Part shown: piece after piece, positions 1 to 7,762 of the stretch
Layout: each line of letters starts with the position of its first letter
How positions within the stretch are numbered: position 1 is the first letter of the stretch
NCBI GenBank assembly: GCA_017433125.1
Contig: JAFRHT010000032.1
Location: forward strand, 1-42,541
Length of the DNA: 42,541 nt
Reading direction: 5' to 3'
DNA from: Solobacterium sp.
GTDB taxonomy: Bacteria; Bacillota_I; Bacilli_A; Erysipelotrichales; Erysipelotrichaceae
Program-made: the position numbers and the translations under genes
The notes under the pieces: model-generated
What the model was told of the DNA's origin: nothing
Seen by the model: only the letters and a program-made list of their open reading frames with translations
The model's database searches: none

Positions 1-1
1 C

Positions 2-400
2 TATGAAACACACAAGGACGATCCGGAAGCGATTCTGGCTTACCAGTACGACTTTGTCTGCAACGGCAACGAAATGGCTTCAGGCGCGATCCGCAACCAC
101 GACCTTGACAGCATGGCCAAGGGCTTCGAAATGGTCGGCTACACAAGGGCAGAAGTGGAGGAGCGCTTCAAGTCCATCTTTACAGCCTTCCAGTACGGCT
201 GCCCGCCGCACGGCGGCATGGCCCCGGGTATCGACCGTATCCTGATGCTGATCAAGGACGAACCGAACCTGAGAGAAGTACAGGCCTTCCCGACCAGTGC
301 CAGCGGCCAGGACTTCATGATGGGCTCCCCGAGTTATCTGACCGAAACACAGCTGGAGGAACTGCATCTGCTGATCAAAGAGGACAAAGAGGATGAATAA
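2..400 (+). CDS. aspS: aspartyl-tRNA synthetase, C-terminal part (5' end outside window)
   Basis: Only the last 132 codons are present; the reading frame is open from base 2 to the TAA at 398-400. It attaches aspartate to tRNA in the cytoplasm. The class II motif 3 region is visible as PHGGMAPGIDRILML, followed by the REVQAFP stretch and a GQDFMMGSPS block typical of bacterial-type AspRS tails; upstream, YDFVCNGNEMASGAIRNHD matches the AspRS active-site core. The stop lies inside gatC (8-base overlap), so it heads the gatCAB operon. That context suggests, but does not prove, a non-discriminating enzyme that also charges tRNA(Asn). An internal ATG at base 74 is not a real start, because the homology continues upstream. 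Confidence 0.9.
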   Translation, partial: YETHKDDPEAILAYQYDFVCNGNEMASGAIRNHDLDSMAKGFEMVGYTRAEVEERFKSIFTAFQYGCPPHGGMAPGIDRILMLIKDEPNLREVQAFPTSASGQDFMMGSPSYLTETQLEELHLLIKEDKEDE

Positions 401-692
401 ATTCAGTACAGATCTGGTTGACCTGTTCGCCAGTGAACAGATGTTTGACCTGACAGAAGAAGAAAAGTGCATTGCCCTGGCAGACCTGGAAGCCATGGAG
501 CAGCACATGGAAAAGATCGACCGCATTCCCGGAATCAAAACTGCTGCACCCATGACGCACTGCCTCGATGATTTTATGCTTGAACTGCGGGAAGACGAGG
601 CTGTGGAATCAACACCAATCGAAGATCTGCTGGCTAATGCCGATGAAGTCTTCGACCGGGAAATTGAATTGCCGAAGGTGGTAAACGGATGA
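393..692 (+). CDS. gatC: Asp/Glu-tRNA amidotransferase subunit GatC
   Basis: A 99-residue protein, the usual GatC length. It acts as the small belt subunit that holds GatA and GatB together in the tRNA-dependent amidotransferase. The sequence is acidic and helical; the segment FDLTEEEKCIALADLEAMEQ corresponds to the GatC N-terminal helices, and an aspartate/glutamate-rich middle follows. Its ATG lies inside the aspS stop region and its TGA overlaps the gatA start by four bases (ATGA), so translation is probably coupled. The assignment rests on the weak but typical GatC pattern plus its position directly before gatA and gatB. Confidence 0.85.
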   Translation: MNKFSTDLVDLFASEQMFDLTEEEKCIALADLEAMEQHMEKIDRIPGIKTAAPMTHCLDDFMLELREDEAVESTPIEDLLANADEVFDREIELPKVVNG

Positions 693-2068
693 CATACATG
701 ACAAAATCTGTGGAAGAACTCCACGAACTCCTGATTAAAGGAGAAACAAGCCCGCAGGAACTGCTGGACGAAGCCTGGCGGAATTCCCGGGAAATACAGG
801 AAAGATACAATGCCTTTGTCACTGTCACTGACAAAGCGGAAGAAACAGAGGTAACAGATCATGTTCTTTCCGGAATCCCTTACGGGGCTGAAGATCTGTA
901 TTCCACCAAAGGGGTGCTGACCACCGGCGGTTTTCAGGCATTGTGCGATTATATTCCTTTCTTCAGTGCCGGCCCTGCCGACCGTCTGGCAGAAACCGGT
1001 GCGGTCCTGGCCGGAAAGACAGCCGTGGGAGAATCCGCGGCGGTCCGGAATCCGTGGGATCCGGAAAGAAGTGCTGCCGGTTCGGCATGCGCGGTTGCTG
1101 CAGGTGCCTTTCCGTTTGCTTTGGCTGTTGACACCGGTGATTCCATCCGCAGGCCAGCGGCTTACTGCGGCATCGTCGGATACAAGCCGACGTATGGCAT
1201 GATTTCCCGTCACGGTGTCATTGCCGGGGTATCCAGCATGGACCACTGCGGCGTATTTGCCAGAAGCACGGCGGATGCGGCGATTGTCGCTGACGCAATG
1301 AAAGGTCTGGATATCGATGATATGACAACTTGGGACAGTTCGGATGTTCATCTGCGGGCAGCGCTGCAGGGTGATTTTGCCGGAAAAAAGCTCTGCTATG
1401 TAAAGGAACTCTGTGATATCAGGAATTATCCGGATGCGGATGAAACACTGAAAGCACACCTGGCTAACTTCATGGAAAAGGTAGTGATGCTCAGAGCACA
1501 TGGTGCACAGGTGGATGAGGTGTCTGTGGACAGGGCCCTGCTGGAAGCTGTTTCTTCCATCTATCTGGTTATCAGCTGTGCAGAATCGACTTCGAATCTC
1601 ACCGGGATCAACGGGTTGGTTTTCGGCCCGCGGGGAGAAGGACGCAGCTGGGCTGAACAGATAAAAAATCACCGTACCAGAGGACTGGACACTTCGGTAA
1701 AAAGAAAGGTGATCGTCGGCGCCTATGTGCTTAAGGATGAGAATCAGGAACGGTATTTCAAGAATGCCCAGCGGGGAAGAAGATTGATCGTTGATGCGTG
1801 GAAGGAACTGTTCCGGGCATACGATGCGGTGATTCAGCCTGCCGGGACCGGCGCGACTGACGCGGCAGTACTGGAGGACGCAATGCTGATCGGCAGTTTC
1901 GGCGGCTTCCCCTCCATCACGATTCCTGATGGATTTGTGGACGGTCTGCCGGCCGCTTTGAACATCACCGGGAACTGCTATGAAGATGAGAAGATACTGG
2001 ATATTGCCTACGGTATTGAAAGTATGATGGATTACAAAGGACAGATTGCGAAGGAGGTCAGAAAATGA
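689..2068 (+). CDS. gatA: Amidotransferase subunit GatA, divergent active site
   Basis: A 459-residue amidase-signature protein, about 25 shorter than usual GatA (about 485). GatA normally hydrolyses glutamine and passes ammonia to GatB. The fold is clear: GIPYGAEDLYSTKG, NPWDPER, DTGDSIRRPAAYCGIVGYKPTYG and YLVISCAESTSNL all align with GatA. However the catalytic lysine of the usual GIPxxxKD motif is Glu68 (codon GAA at 890-892), the glycine/serine loop GGSSGGS is shortened to SAAGS (Ser128 could stand for the cis-serine), and about ten residues before NPWD are missing. The nucleophile-equivalent Ser152 is kept. By family knowledge such a protein should be a poor or inactive glutaminase; it may have a structural role or use ammonia supplied differently. 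It overlaps gatC and gatB by four bases each. Confidence 0.85.
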   Translation: MTYMTKSVEELHELLIKGETSPQELLDEAWRNSREIQERYNAFVTVTDKAEETEVTDHVLSGIPYGAEDLYSTKGVLTTGGFQALCDYIPFFSAGPADRLAETGAVLAGKTAVGESAAVRNPWDPERSAAGSACAVAAGAFPFALAVDTGDSIRRPAAYCGIVGYKPTYGMISRHGVIAGVSSMDHCGVFARSTADAAIVADAMKGLDIDDMTTWDSSDVHLRAALQGDFAGKKLCYVKELCDIRNYPDADETLKAHLANFMEKVVMLRAHGAQVDEVSVDRALLEAVSSIYLVISCAESTSNLTGINGLVFGPRGEGRSWAEQIKNHRTRGLDTSVKRKVIVGAYVLKDENQERYFKNAQRGRRLIVDAWKELFRAYDAVIQPAGTGATDAAVLEDAMLIGSFGGFPSITIPDGFVDGLPAALNITGNCYEDEKILDIAYGIESMMDYKGQIAKEVRK

Positions 2069-3492
2069 AATACAAAGCAGTGATCGGGCTGGAAATGCAC
2101 TGTGAGCTGAAATCAGACTCCAAGGTATTCTCCCGTTCCAGAAACGGGTATTCCAAACTGGCCAATTCCAATGTATGTCCGTTTGACCTGGGATTTCCCG
2201 GCACGATGCCTTCGCTGAATAAAAAGAGTGTCAGGGAAGCAGTGATGATGGCATTGGTCCTGAACTGCAAACTGCCGGAGTATATGCTGTTTGATCGGAA
2301 ACATTATTTTTATCCGGATCTTCCGAGCGGTATTCAGCTGACGCAGAATACCATGCCGGTCGGCGTGGACGGGGCCATTGAAATTGAGTGCGGCGGCAGC
2401 CGCAAGATGGTCTATATCCATGATATTCATCTGGAAGACGATGCAGCGTCCATGGATCACTTTGATGATACTTCCGTGATCGATTACAACCGGTCTGCTG
2501 CCCCGCTGCTGGAGCTGGTAACCCAGCCCTGCCTGTATTCTGCCGAAGAGGCAGTGGCCTTTCTGGAACATATGCGCAGTGCCTACAAGTACTGCGGCAC
2601 CAGTGAAGCAGACACAGCCAAGGGACAGATCCGCTGCGATGTCAACGTCTCCATCATGGACGAAGACGCCACAGAGTTCGGCACGCGTGTAGAGATCAAG
2701 AACGTGAACTCTTTCAGCAACGTTTATGATGCCATCAAGTATGAGGTCAAAAGACAGAGTGAACTGAAAGCGGCCGGACGGTATGATGAGGTTGTACAGG
2801 AGACAAGGCGTTATGACGATGTTTCCGGCACGACCCAGCGCATGCGCTCCAAAGAAGACGCCGTGGATTACAGATACTTCCCGGAACCCAATATTCCCCG
2901 TTACCGACTGACACCGGAATGGGTGGAATCCATCCGCAGAGAGATACCCCGCCTGGCACTGGAACGCAAGGATATGTATACCGGCACCTATGGCCTGAGC
3001 GAGTATGATGCGGCCATTCTGGTCAGAGAAAAGGAAATCTCCGACTACTTTGAAAAGTGCATCACGCTTGGCATGGATCCGAAGGAAGCCTGCAACTGGA
3101 TCACGGTCAACATCATCGCCTACATGAACAAGAACGAACTAACAATTGATGAACTCTTCCTGCGTCCGGAACACCTGTACTTCATCACGGACAATGTTAA
3201 AAAAGGGACGATTTCTTCCAAACAGGCCAAGGAAATCTTCTTCAAGGTTCTGGCAGAGAAGAAAGAACCGTCTGCCTTCATCAGTAAGGAAAACGCTCAG
3301 ATTTCCAATGAAGGAGAACTGGGAGAGATCATAGACGGAATCCTCGCAGCCAATCCGTCTGAGGTGGAGAAATACCGCGGCGGCAAGGAAAAACTCTTTG
3401 AGTTCTTTGTGGGACAGGTTATGCGGCAGACCCGCGGAAAGGCCAATCCGGTCCTGACCAAGGAACTGCTTCACAGAAAACTGGATCAATAG
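2065..3492 (+). CDS. gatB: Amidotransferase subunit GatB
   Basis: A 475-residue protein of normal GatB length. It phosphorylates the misacylated Asp or Glu on tRNA with ATP and amidates it using ammonia delivered from GatA. Visible landmarks are IGLEMHCELKSDSKVFS at the N-terminus, FDRKHYFYPDLPSGIQLTQ, HLEDDA, the RCDVNVSI and EIKNVNSFSNV core motifs, DYRYFPEPNIP, and a C-terminal helical YqeY-type tail with TRGKANP. No core motif appears damaged, in contrast to GatA. It overlaps gatA by four bases and is followed by a strong terminator, so the operon ends here. Confidence 0.95.
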   Translation: MKYKAVIGLEMHCELKSDSKVFSRSRNGYSKLANSNVCPFDLGFPGTMPSLNKKSVREAVMMALVLNCKLPEYMLFDRKHYFYPDLPSGIQLTQNTMPVGVDGAIEIECGGSRKMVYIHDIHLEDDAASMDHFDDTSVIDYNRSAAPLLELVTQPCLYSAEEAVAFLEHMRSAYKYCGTSEADTAKGQIRCDVNVSIMDEDATEFGTRVEIKNVNSFSNVYDAIKYEVKRQSELKAAGRYDEVVQETRRYDDVSGTTQRMRSKEDAVDYRYFPEPNIPRYRLTPEWVESIRREIPRLALERKDMYTGTYGLSEYDAAILVREKEISDYFEKCITLGMDPKEACNWITVNIIAYMNKNELTIDELFLRPEHLYFITDNVKKGTISSKQAKEIFFKVLAEKKEPSAFISKENAQISNEGELGEIIDGILAANPSEVEKYRGGKEKLFEFFVGQVMRQTRGKANPVLTKELLHRKLDQ

Positions 3493-3535
3493 TCCGGCAA
3501 TACACCTGATAAGGCTTTTCCCGCTATAAGGATAC

Positions 3536-3560
3536 AAACAGGACCATTCGGTCCTGTTTT
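3536..3560 (+). terminator. intrinsic terminator after gatB
   Basis: The stem ACAGGACC / GGTCCTGT (8 bp, 4-base loop, extended by A-T pairs) is followed by TTTT. It sits 44 bases past the gatB stop and closes the aspS-gatCAB operon. Confidence 0.85.
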
Positions 3561-3667
3561 ATCAATCTTCCGGTCTAATATTGGATATTTCTCCGGTTTA
3601 TCATACAATTCAATGAAAGCTTCCCGTATTGACAGAGATCAGGCCGGAAACTGCAGAGATTAATCAA

Positions 3668-3832
3668 TTGAAATACGAAATCTGACCGTTAACAGACGGA
3701 GAAGCCGAATATATCAGAAATAAGCTCAAAGAGCAGCATTCAGAATCAGTTTCAGGTCAGTATAACAAATACAACAGAGATCCTGTACGACAGCATCTGA
3801 ATCAACCGGGACGGTGCCGTTTTTTGGTATGA
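3668..3832 (+). pseudogene. possible degraded gene fragment (N-terminus of an acetyltransferase-like protein?)
   Basis: One frame reads LKYEI-stop-PLTDGEAEYIRNKLKEQ and on to a TGA at 3830. The pattern YEIxPLTxxEAEYI resembles the N-terminus of some GNAT proteins, with a TGA where arginine (CGA) would be expected. No acetyl-CoA-binding motif remains. The match is short and could be chance. Confidence 0.2.
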
Positions 3833-3921
3833 TATTTTATAACGATCTTTCTTCAGCACATTCTGAATAAACTGATCAGCGGCGGTGCGCTGACAGATTA
3901 CCGTTGATTTTTTACTTTTTT

Positions 3922-3982
3922 GGATTTTTACTGCACAAACACGGCAGTTAAGACGTTATACGTATTGAGACGGGAAAAATCC
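3922..3982 (+). other. nested inverted repeats, possible structured RNA
   Basis: Outer arms GGATTTTT and AAAAATCC (8 bp) enclose two smaller hairpins, ACTGC/GCAGT and ACGT/ACGT, giving a potential three-way junction. A ribosome-binding-like AAAGGAGA follows at 3993. I do not recognise a known riboswitch, and AT-rich arms can pair by chance. Confidence 0.25.
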
Positions 3983-4168
3983 ATGGATGTGGAAAGGAGA
4001 TTATTTATATTTATGCAATCAAAATGCAAATTCATAGATGTTCACAGAGAGTATTCTTAGAATCCATATTTTGTTATTCAGATAACAGGAAATGAATAAG
4101 ATAAAAAGAACTCTTTTTTCCGGATTTTGAAGAAATATATAATAATGGATTTATATTGGAGGAGAAAC

Positions 4169-4837
4169 ATGCGCAGAACAATGACTATAGCCCTGTCTGC
4201 CGCGCTGCTGTGTGCCTGTGCCGCACAAACAAAAGAGCCGGAACCGGTATCTGTTGCGATGGTTGGTGATTCCATCTTTTACGGGACCTGGGCACCGAAC
4301 AGTGAGAGTGAAACGATCGAAGCCTGTCTGCAGAAAATTCTCCCGGAAGGTTCCGTTGTATACAATTTCGGGGTATCCGGCGCGACACTGCAGGATGAAG
4401 CAGACCAGCCCTATAAAGAGGAGCCGGCGTTTCAGGAAAGTCTTGCCTCGGGAGTGGATGAATTTATCATCATGCTTGGCACAAATGATGCCAAGAGGCA
4501 CAACTGGGATCCCGAGCGCTATGCCGCAGAATACCGTGTATTCGTCAAAGAATATATTGACCGCTCAGATACCGGGCACGTCTATGTGGCAATCCCGCCC
4601 ATTGTCTTTGAAGACCCGGTCTCATATGTGTACAATTTCTCCATCATGCCGGAAGCGGTCAGCCAGTTGCCGCAGATCATCACTGAAACTGCGGAAGAAC
4701 TCGGGATTGGGATTATCGATCTCTATACGCTAACAAACGATCATCCGGAATGGTTCTGGGACGGAGTTCATCCGAACGCAGAAGGAAACAGGGCAATTGC
4801 GGACGAAATCTACAAAACGGTATTTGCACAAGAGTAA
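4169..4837 (+). CDS. SGNH/GDSL-family hydrolase lipoprotein
   Basis: A 222-residue lipoprotein predicted to act on the outer face of the membrane. The start at 4169 is chosen because GGAGGAG stands seven bases before it, although an in-frame TTG exists upstream at 4127. The N-terminus MRRTMTIALSAALLCAC is a signal peptide with a lipobox (LCA-C, Cys17). SGNH blocks are complete: GDS (Ser35, nucleophile), a glycine in FGVSG, GTNDAK, and DGVHPN carrying the catalytic Asp/His. Such enzymes are esterases or deacetylases of surface polysaccharides or lipids; the substrate here cannot be told. It stands alone after a long gap; the GNAT gene downstream is 147 bases away. Confidence 0.85.
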   Translation: MRRTMTIALSAALLCACAAQTKEPEPVSVAMVGDSIFYGTWAPNSESETIEACLQKILPEGSVVYNFGVSGATLQDEADQPYKEEPAFQESLASGVDEFIIMLGTNDAKRHNWDPERYAAEYRVFVKEYIDRSDTGHVYVAIPPIVFEDPVSYVYNFSIMPEAVSQLPQIITETAEELGIGIIDLYTLTNDHPEWFWDGVHPNAEGNRAIADEIYKTVFAQE

Positions 4838-4868
4838 ACATGATCCGGGGCGGGAGGCATACTCAATC

Positions 4869-4933
4869 CTGATCAAAAGGTTTTTTGACCGGGGAAATAC
4901 GCATGTGTTCACGGAAGCGGCTGTTCTGAAGTA
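4869..4933 (+). repeat. dispersed repeat, copy 1
   Basis: Similar to segments at 7587-7653 and 11602-11673. The core is GGGGAAATACGCATGTG then CACGGAAGCGGCTGTTCTGAAG, preceded by an AAAGGTTTTTTGACC stretch. It lies between the SGNH gene and the next GNAT gene. Relative to copy 2 it has one single-base gap and scattered substitutions. Confidence 0.6.
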
Positions 4934-4984
4934 CACCGGAGGCTTCTGTACGATCTGCTTTGACCGCAGAGGAGGAGATGCACG

Positions 4985-5515
4985 ATGAGCCTGAAGCTGA
5001 TAAAACTCACAAAAGATTATGAGAAACAGTTGGGGGAAATGATCGATGAATGGAGGGCAGATCAGGAATGCAATCATACAAACCACTCTCCATGGGCTAT
5101 ATTCAAAAATGATTATCATGATTTTGACTATTATCTTGAGAACCTGGAAGTGAAAGAAGCAGCCGACGGGAAGGTGCCGGACTCCGTATTCTTTCTCCTG
5201 GATACAGAGCGGGACCGGCTTCTTGGCGCGGTAAATATCCGGCATTACCTGAATGATTATCTGCTGCAGGAAGGCGGGCATGTCGGAGACGGGATCCGGC
5301 CAAGTGAACGCAGAAAAGGCTATGCCACGGAAATGATCCGGCTGGCTTTAATCGAATGCAGGAAACTGGGCATCAACAAGGTGCTGATAACCTGTGACAA
5401 GGACAATATCGGTTCGGCCAGATCCATCATCAATAACGGCGGGATCCTTGAAAATGAGTTCATTGATTCAGAGGGTGATATTACGCAGCGTTATTGGATC
5501 ACGATCAGCAACTGA
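4985..5515 (+). CDS. GNAT family N-acetyltransferase
   Basis: A 176-residue cytoplasmic acetyltransferase of the GNAT superfamily, which moves an acetyl group from acetyl-CoA to an amine. The acetyl-CoA pyrophosphate-binding motif appears as RPSERRKGYATEMIRLAL around residues 102-119 (R/Q-x-x-G-x-A type), and the C-terminal NIGSARSIINNGGI motif is typical of the fold. The order of motifs resembles the COG3981-type predicted acetyltransferases. A GAGGAG ribosome site precedes the ATG. The substrate is unknown. Confidence 0.85.
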   Translation: MSLKLIKLTKDYEKQLGEMIDEWRADQECNHTNHSPWAIFKNDYHDFDYYLENLEVKEAADGKVPDSVFFLLDTERDRLLGAVNIRHYLNDYLLQEGGHVGDGIRPSERRKGYATEMIRLALIECRKLGINKVLITCDKDNIGSARSIINNGGILENEFIDSEGDITQRYWITISN

Positions 5516-5625
5516 CAAATACCCGGTTTGTGATGAACACAAAAAAAACAGATTTTTTCAATCAATCGTCAGTTTATATGCCTGCAGCAAGTTACGGGCG
5601 TTTCACGGCAGGGGGAGAGCATAGT

Positions 5626-5835
5626 ATGAAAAACGGAACAGTTATGAAAATATCAGTTACTGTTGCTGCTGCGCTTTTGGCAGCAGTGCTGATGACGCTG
5701 CTCAGCGCAGTTCCGCCGCTTTCTTATCTTCATGATTGGGCAGAGAGCAATCATATGATGTTTCTTTGGAACGGGCTGATGGCAGGTGCTGTAGCATTGT
5801 GCCTGTCGTTATATCATTATCATCTGCAGAGATAA
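5626..5835 (+). CDS. small two-helix membrane protein
   Basis: A 69-residue protein starting at the ATG preceded by GGGGGAG nine bases upstream; a longer upstream frame has no ribosome site. Two hydrophobic segments are visible, about residues 7-30 (VTVAAALLAAVLMTLLSAV) and 46-64 (FLWNGLMAGAVALCLSLYHY), with a short DWAESNH loop between. No family is recognised. It is probably a real small membrane gene because of the good ribosome site and hydrophobic periodicity. Confidence 0.5.
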   Translation: MKNGTVMKISVTVAAALLAAVLMTLLSAVPPLSYLHDWAESNHMMFLWNGLMAGAVALCLSLYHYHLQR

Positions 5836-5925
5836 GCAGGCAGGTTGTGAGTAACGAACCGGAAATTCAGCGAGGTGAAACCGGCGTGAAACAAACTGCA
5901 GCTACAAAACTGTTTTTTTCTGTCT

Positions 5926-5957
5926 GGTCAGGCAGCCTGATCTTCTTCTTTTTTTAA
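5926..5957 (+). terminator. hairpin with T-rich tail
   Basis: GTCAGGC-A-GCCTGAT hairpin followed by TCTTCTTCTTTTTTT. It could end transcripts from the small membrane gene on the plus strand. It overlaps the stop codon of the convergent CPBP gene, and its one-base loop must open in reality, so it is only moderately convincing. Confidence 0.45.
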
Positions 5958-6749
5958 CAGGGATGCTGTCTTCTTCGGCCTCAGGACAAAGAGCGTGACA
6001 AAGGAATAGACGACGATCCAGATGAGATATCCGGCCCAGCTTTCCAGACTTGGCGCCGACATGATATTGACCGGGGTATTGCCGGTCAGCCTTCCGCCTG
6101 CAATGAATCCCAGCATATCGTATATGGCATGCAGAAAGATCAGATACCAGATGTTCTTGCCGGTCCGGTAGTAGATCGCCCCGAAATACATGCCGCTGAA
6201 GATATTGACCACTGACTGTATTGCTGCCGCGGAAAAAGGAATCCCGGCCCCGACCCCGTTGAACAGATGCACACCGCCGAAGATCACCCCCGAGAAGAAG
6301 ACCGCAGTCAGCACCTGCTTTAAGTCTGTTTCTCCGAAGTACTGGTGCAGTGTCCTCTGGATCAGTCCTCTGAACAGCACTTCCTCGCCAAAACCTACAA
6401 GGAACATCTGTCCCAGAAACAGGATCAGCTCTGTCCTGGTAATGGTCGCCTGAATGATCTCTGAGAGTCCCAGGAAAAACTGCAGAAGGAGCAGCACAAA
6501 CAGAAGCCCTGCCGATAGCCATCCCTTGCCGAGATACCTGCCTTCTGATCTGAAGAGACCTGTCTTTTTCAGGAAGACAGCCGCACCAAGGGCCAGCACA
6601 GCCAGAAACATCTGCCCCGCAAAATAACCCGCAAAATCATTCTGAAACAGATTCTTGATAAACCGACCCAAAACCAGATATAGAAACAGACAGACCGCTG
6701 CCGCAGCGATTGTGATCAAAACATCTTTCTTAGTTGTTTTCCTGTTCAT
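5928..6749 (-). CDS. CPBP family intramembrane metalloprotease
   Basis: A 273-residue multi-pass membrane protein of the CAAX-protease/bacteriocin-processing family (Abi, PF02517). The start at 6749 is preceded by AGGAGG eight bases upstream. The diagnostic motifs are present: GFGEEVLFRGLIQR (EExxxR), FGGVHLFN (FxxxH) and FLHAIYDMLG (HxxxD-like), with about eight hydrophobic segments. In bacteria such proteins process or resist peptides, or act as envelope proteases; the target here is unknown. The C-terminus is lysine-rich (LKKEEDQAA). It is transcribed alone, opposite to its neighbours. Confidence 0.9.
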   Translation of the reverse strand: MNRKTTKKDVLITIAAAAVCLFLYLVLGRFIKNLFQNDFAGYFAGQMFLAVLALGAAVFLKKTGLFRSEGRYLGKGWLSAGLLFVLLLLQFFLGLSEIIQATITRTELILFLGQMFLVGFGEEVLFRGLIQRTLHQYFGETDLKQVLTAVFFSGVIFGGVHLFNGVGAGIPFSAAAIQSVVNIFSGMYFGAIYYRTGKNIWYLIFLHAIYDMLGFIAGGRLTGNTPVNIMSAPSLESWAGYLIWIVVYSFVTLFVLRPKKTASLLKKEEDQAA

Positions 6750-6897
6750 GACCGGGCCTCCTGGCAAACATACTTTTTATATATTCACGTTACTGTATAC
6801 CTGTCTCTCTTTCAACGGAAAAGACTGGTCAAAAAAGCAGTTGAAGTAATGAAAAGCGCACAGTGAAAAACGGAAGGTTTGTTTTTACATGAGGTTC

Positions 6898-6925
6898 TTG
6901 AAGTGTCGGAGACACTTTGTAGAAT
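6898..6925 (+). promoter_or_regulatory. promoter with internal inverted repeat upstream of GNAT gene
   Basis: A -35-like TTGAAG (6898-6903) and a -10-like TAGAAT (6920-6925) are 16 bases apart. The spacer contains a perfect inverted repeat AAGTGTC-GGA-GACACTT (6901-6917), placed where a repressor would block RNA polymerase. The GNAT gene starts at 6953. Confidence 0.5.
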
Positions 6926-6952
6926 GAAATATATCTATATTGGGAGGCAGTT

Positions 6953-7513
6953 ATGACGCTTGCGGATTACATTAATCATAAACCGGTAATCGAAACAGCC
7001 CGGCTGATCATAAGACCGATGAATGTATTGGATGTTCCTGCATTGAAGAAATGGATGCCGGACAGATCGATTTATACTTATTGGGGCAAGGGACCGGGCA
7101 AAGCTGAAACACATCCTGAACTGCTGTTTGAAAAATCCGAAAGACAGACAAAGAGTTTTCACCTGGGAATCGCTGAGAAAGACAGCAATGAAGTCATCGG
7201 TGATCTCTGGGTTTATCTGATTGAGAATGACAGAATGGCACAGACTGCGGTCAGGCTGTCAAAAGAGAAGCAGGGGATGGGTTACGGAACAGAAGCTCTC
7301 TCAGCCATGACAGAATTCTGTTTCGCGCATACGGAACTGCAACGCCTGTGGACTAAGGTTGATGTCAGAAATACCGCTTCATCCAGGATGCTGGAAAAGT
7401 GCGGATATACAAGAGAAGGACTGATCAGGCAGGGAAAAATGGTGAACACCTGGTGTGATTATTATGTATACGGGATTCTGGCATCCGACATTCAGCAACA
7501 TGAAGAATCATAG
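6953..7513 (+). CDS. GNAT family N-acetyltransferase, RimJ/RimL-like
   Basis: A 186-residue protein of the Acetyltransf_3 (RimJ/RimL) type. It begins with the usual ETARLIIRPM strand, carries the acetyl-CoA loop SKEKQGMGYGTEALSAM and ends with the DVRNTASSRMLEKCGYTREG motif that marks this subfamily. Such enzymes acetylate protein N-termini, antibiotics or small amines; the substrate cannot be read from sequence. GGGAGG lies seven bases before the ATG. The upstream promoter has an inverted-repeat operator candidate. Confidence 0.88.
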   Translation: MTLADYINHKPVIETARLIIRPMNVLDVPALKKWMPDRSIYTYWGKGPGKAETHPELLFEKSERQTKSFHLGIAEKDSNEVIGDLWVYLIENDRMAQTAVRLSKEKQGMGYGTEALSAMTEFCFAHTELQRLWTKVDVRNTASSRMLEKCGYTREGLIRQGKMVNTWCDYYVYGILASDIQQHEES

Positions 7514-7586
7514 CTGCCGCTGATTTGAAAGCTGACTGGCTGTCTATTTTATTGCCCTTAAGAATTGTTGCATAAATGGTAATTCC

Positions 7587-7653
7587 AGCCTGGTTAGAAA
7601 GGCTTTTCGGCTGGAGGAAATACGCATATGATCAAGGAAGCAGCCTTTCTGAA
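7587..7653 (+). repeat. dispersed repeat, copy 2
   Basis: The clearest copy: TGGTTAGAAAGGCTTTTC, then GGCTGGAGGAAATACGCAT, then ATGATCAAGGAAGCAGCC, then TTTCTGAAG. It shares most bases with copies at 4869-4933 and 11602-11673. The segment includes a ribosome-site-like GGAGGAAA upstream of an ATG (7628). Confidence 0.6.
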
Positions 7654-7762
7654 GAATGCCGGAAGAGTCTGCGCCGCAGGCTTCAAGAGCGGCGGAACTG
7701 TCAAGGCAAAAAAAGCAGAATCTGCCCTGCCTGCAAGGAAGCCGTATTGTGCAAAGAGTTAA
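7628..7762 (+). CDS. short basic ORF starting in the repeat, possible gene remnant
   Basis: 44 codons, ATG at 7628 with GGAGGAAA nine bases upstream. The product begins MIKEAAFLKNAGRVCAAGFK and continues lysine- and alanine-rich to PYCAKS. The first residues (IKEA) recur in translation of the other repeat copies, which suggests all three derive from one gene. No family is recognised; it may be non-functional. Confidence 0.3.
   Translation: MIKEAAFLKNAGRVCAAGFKSGGTVKAKKAESALPARKPYCAKS

Larger units (their letters stand above)
3561..4168. other. gene-poor gap with remnants and possible structured RNA
   Basis: About 600 bases without a convincing gene. It holds a possible coding remnant (3668-3832), a nested inverted-repeat structure (3922-3982), and a 15-codon frame at 4013-4060 preceded by AAAGGAGA, which could be a leader peptide but has no other support. 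Base composition is more AT-rich than the flanking genes, especially 3880-4160. Confidence 0.5.

Noticed and set aside
80-1672. A 530-codon open frame on the minus strand
   Set aside because: It lies opposite aspS, gatC and gatA, lacks family motifs and a ribosome site, and its composition is that of antisense to real genes.
5494-5625. Longer N-terminal extension of the small membrane protein
   Set aside because: It overlaps the GNAT gene end, has no ribosome site, and the ATG at 5626 has a good one.
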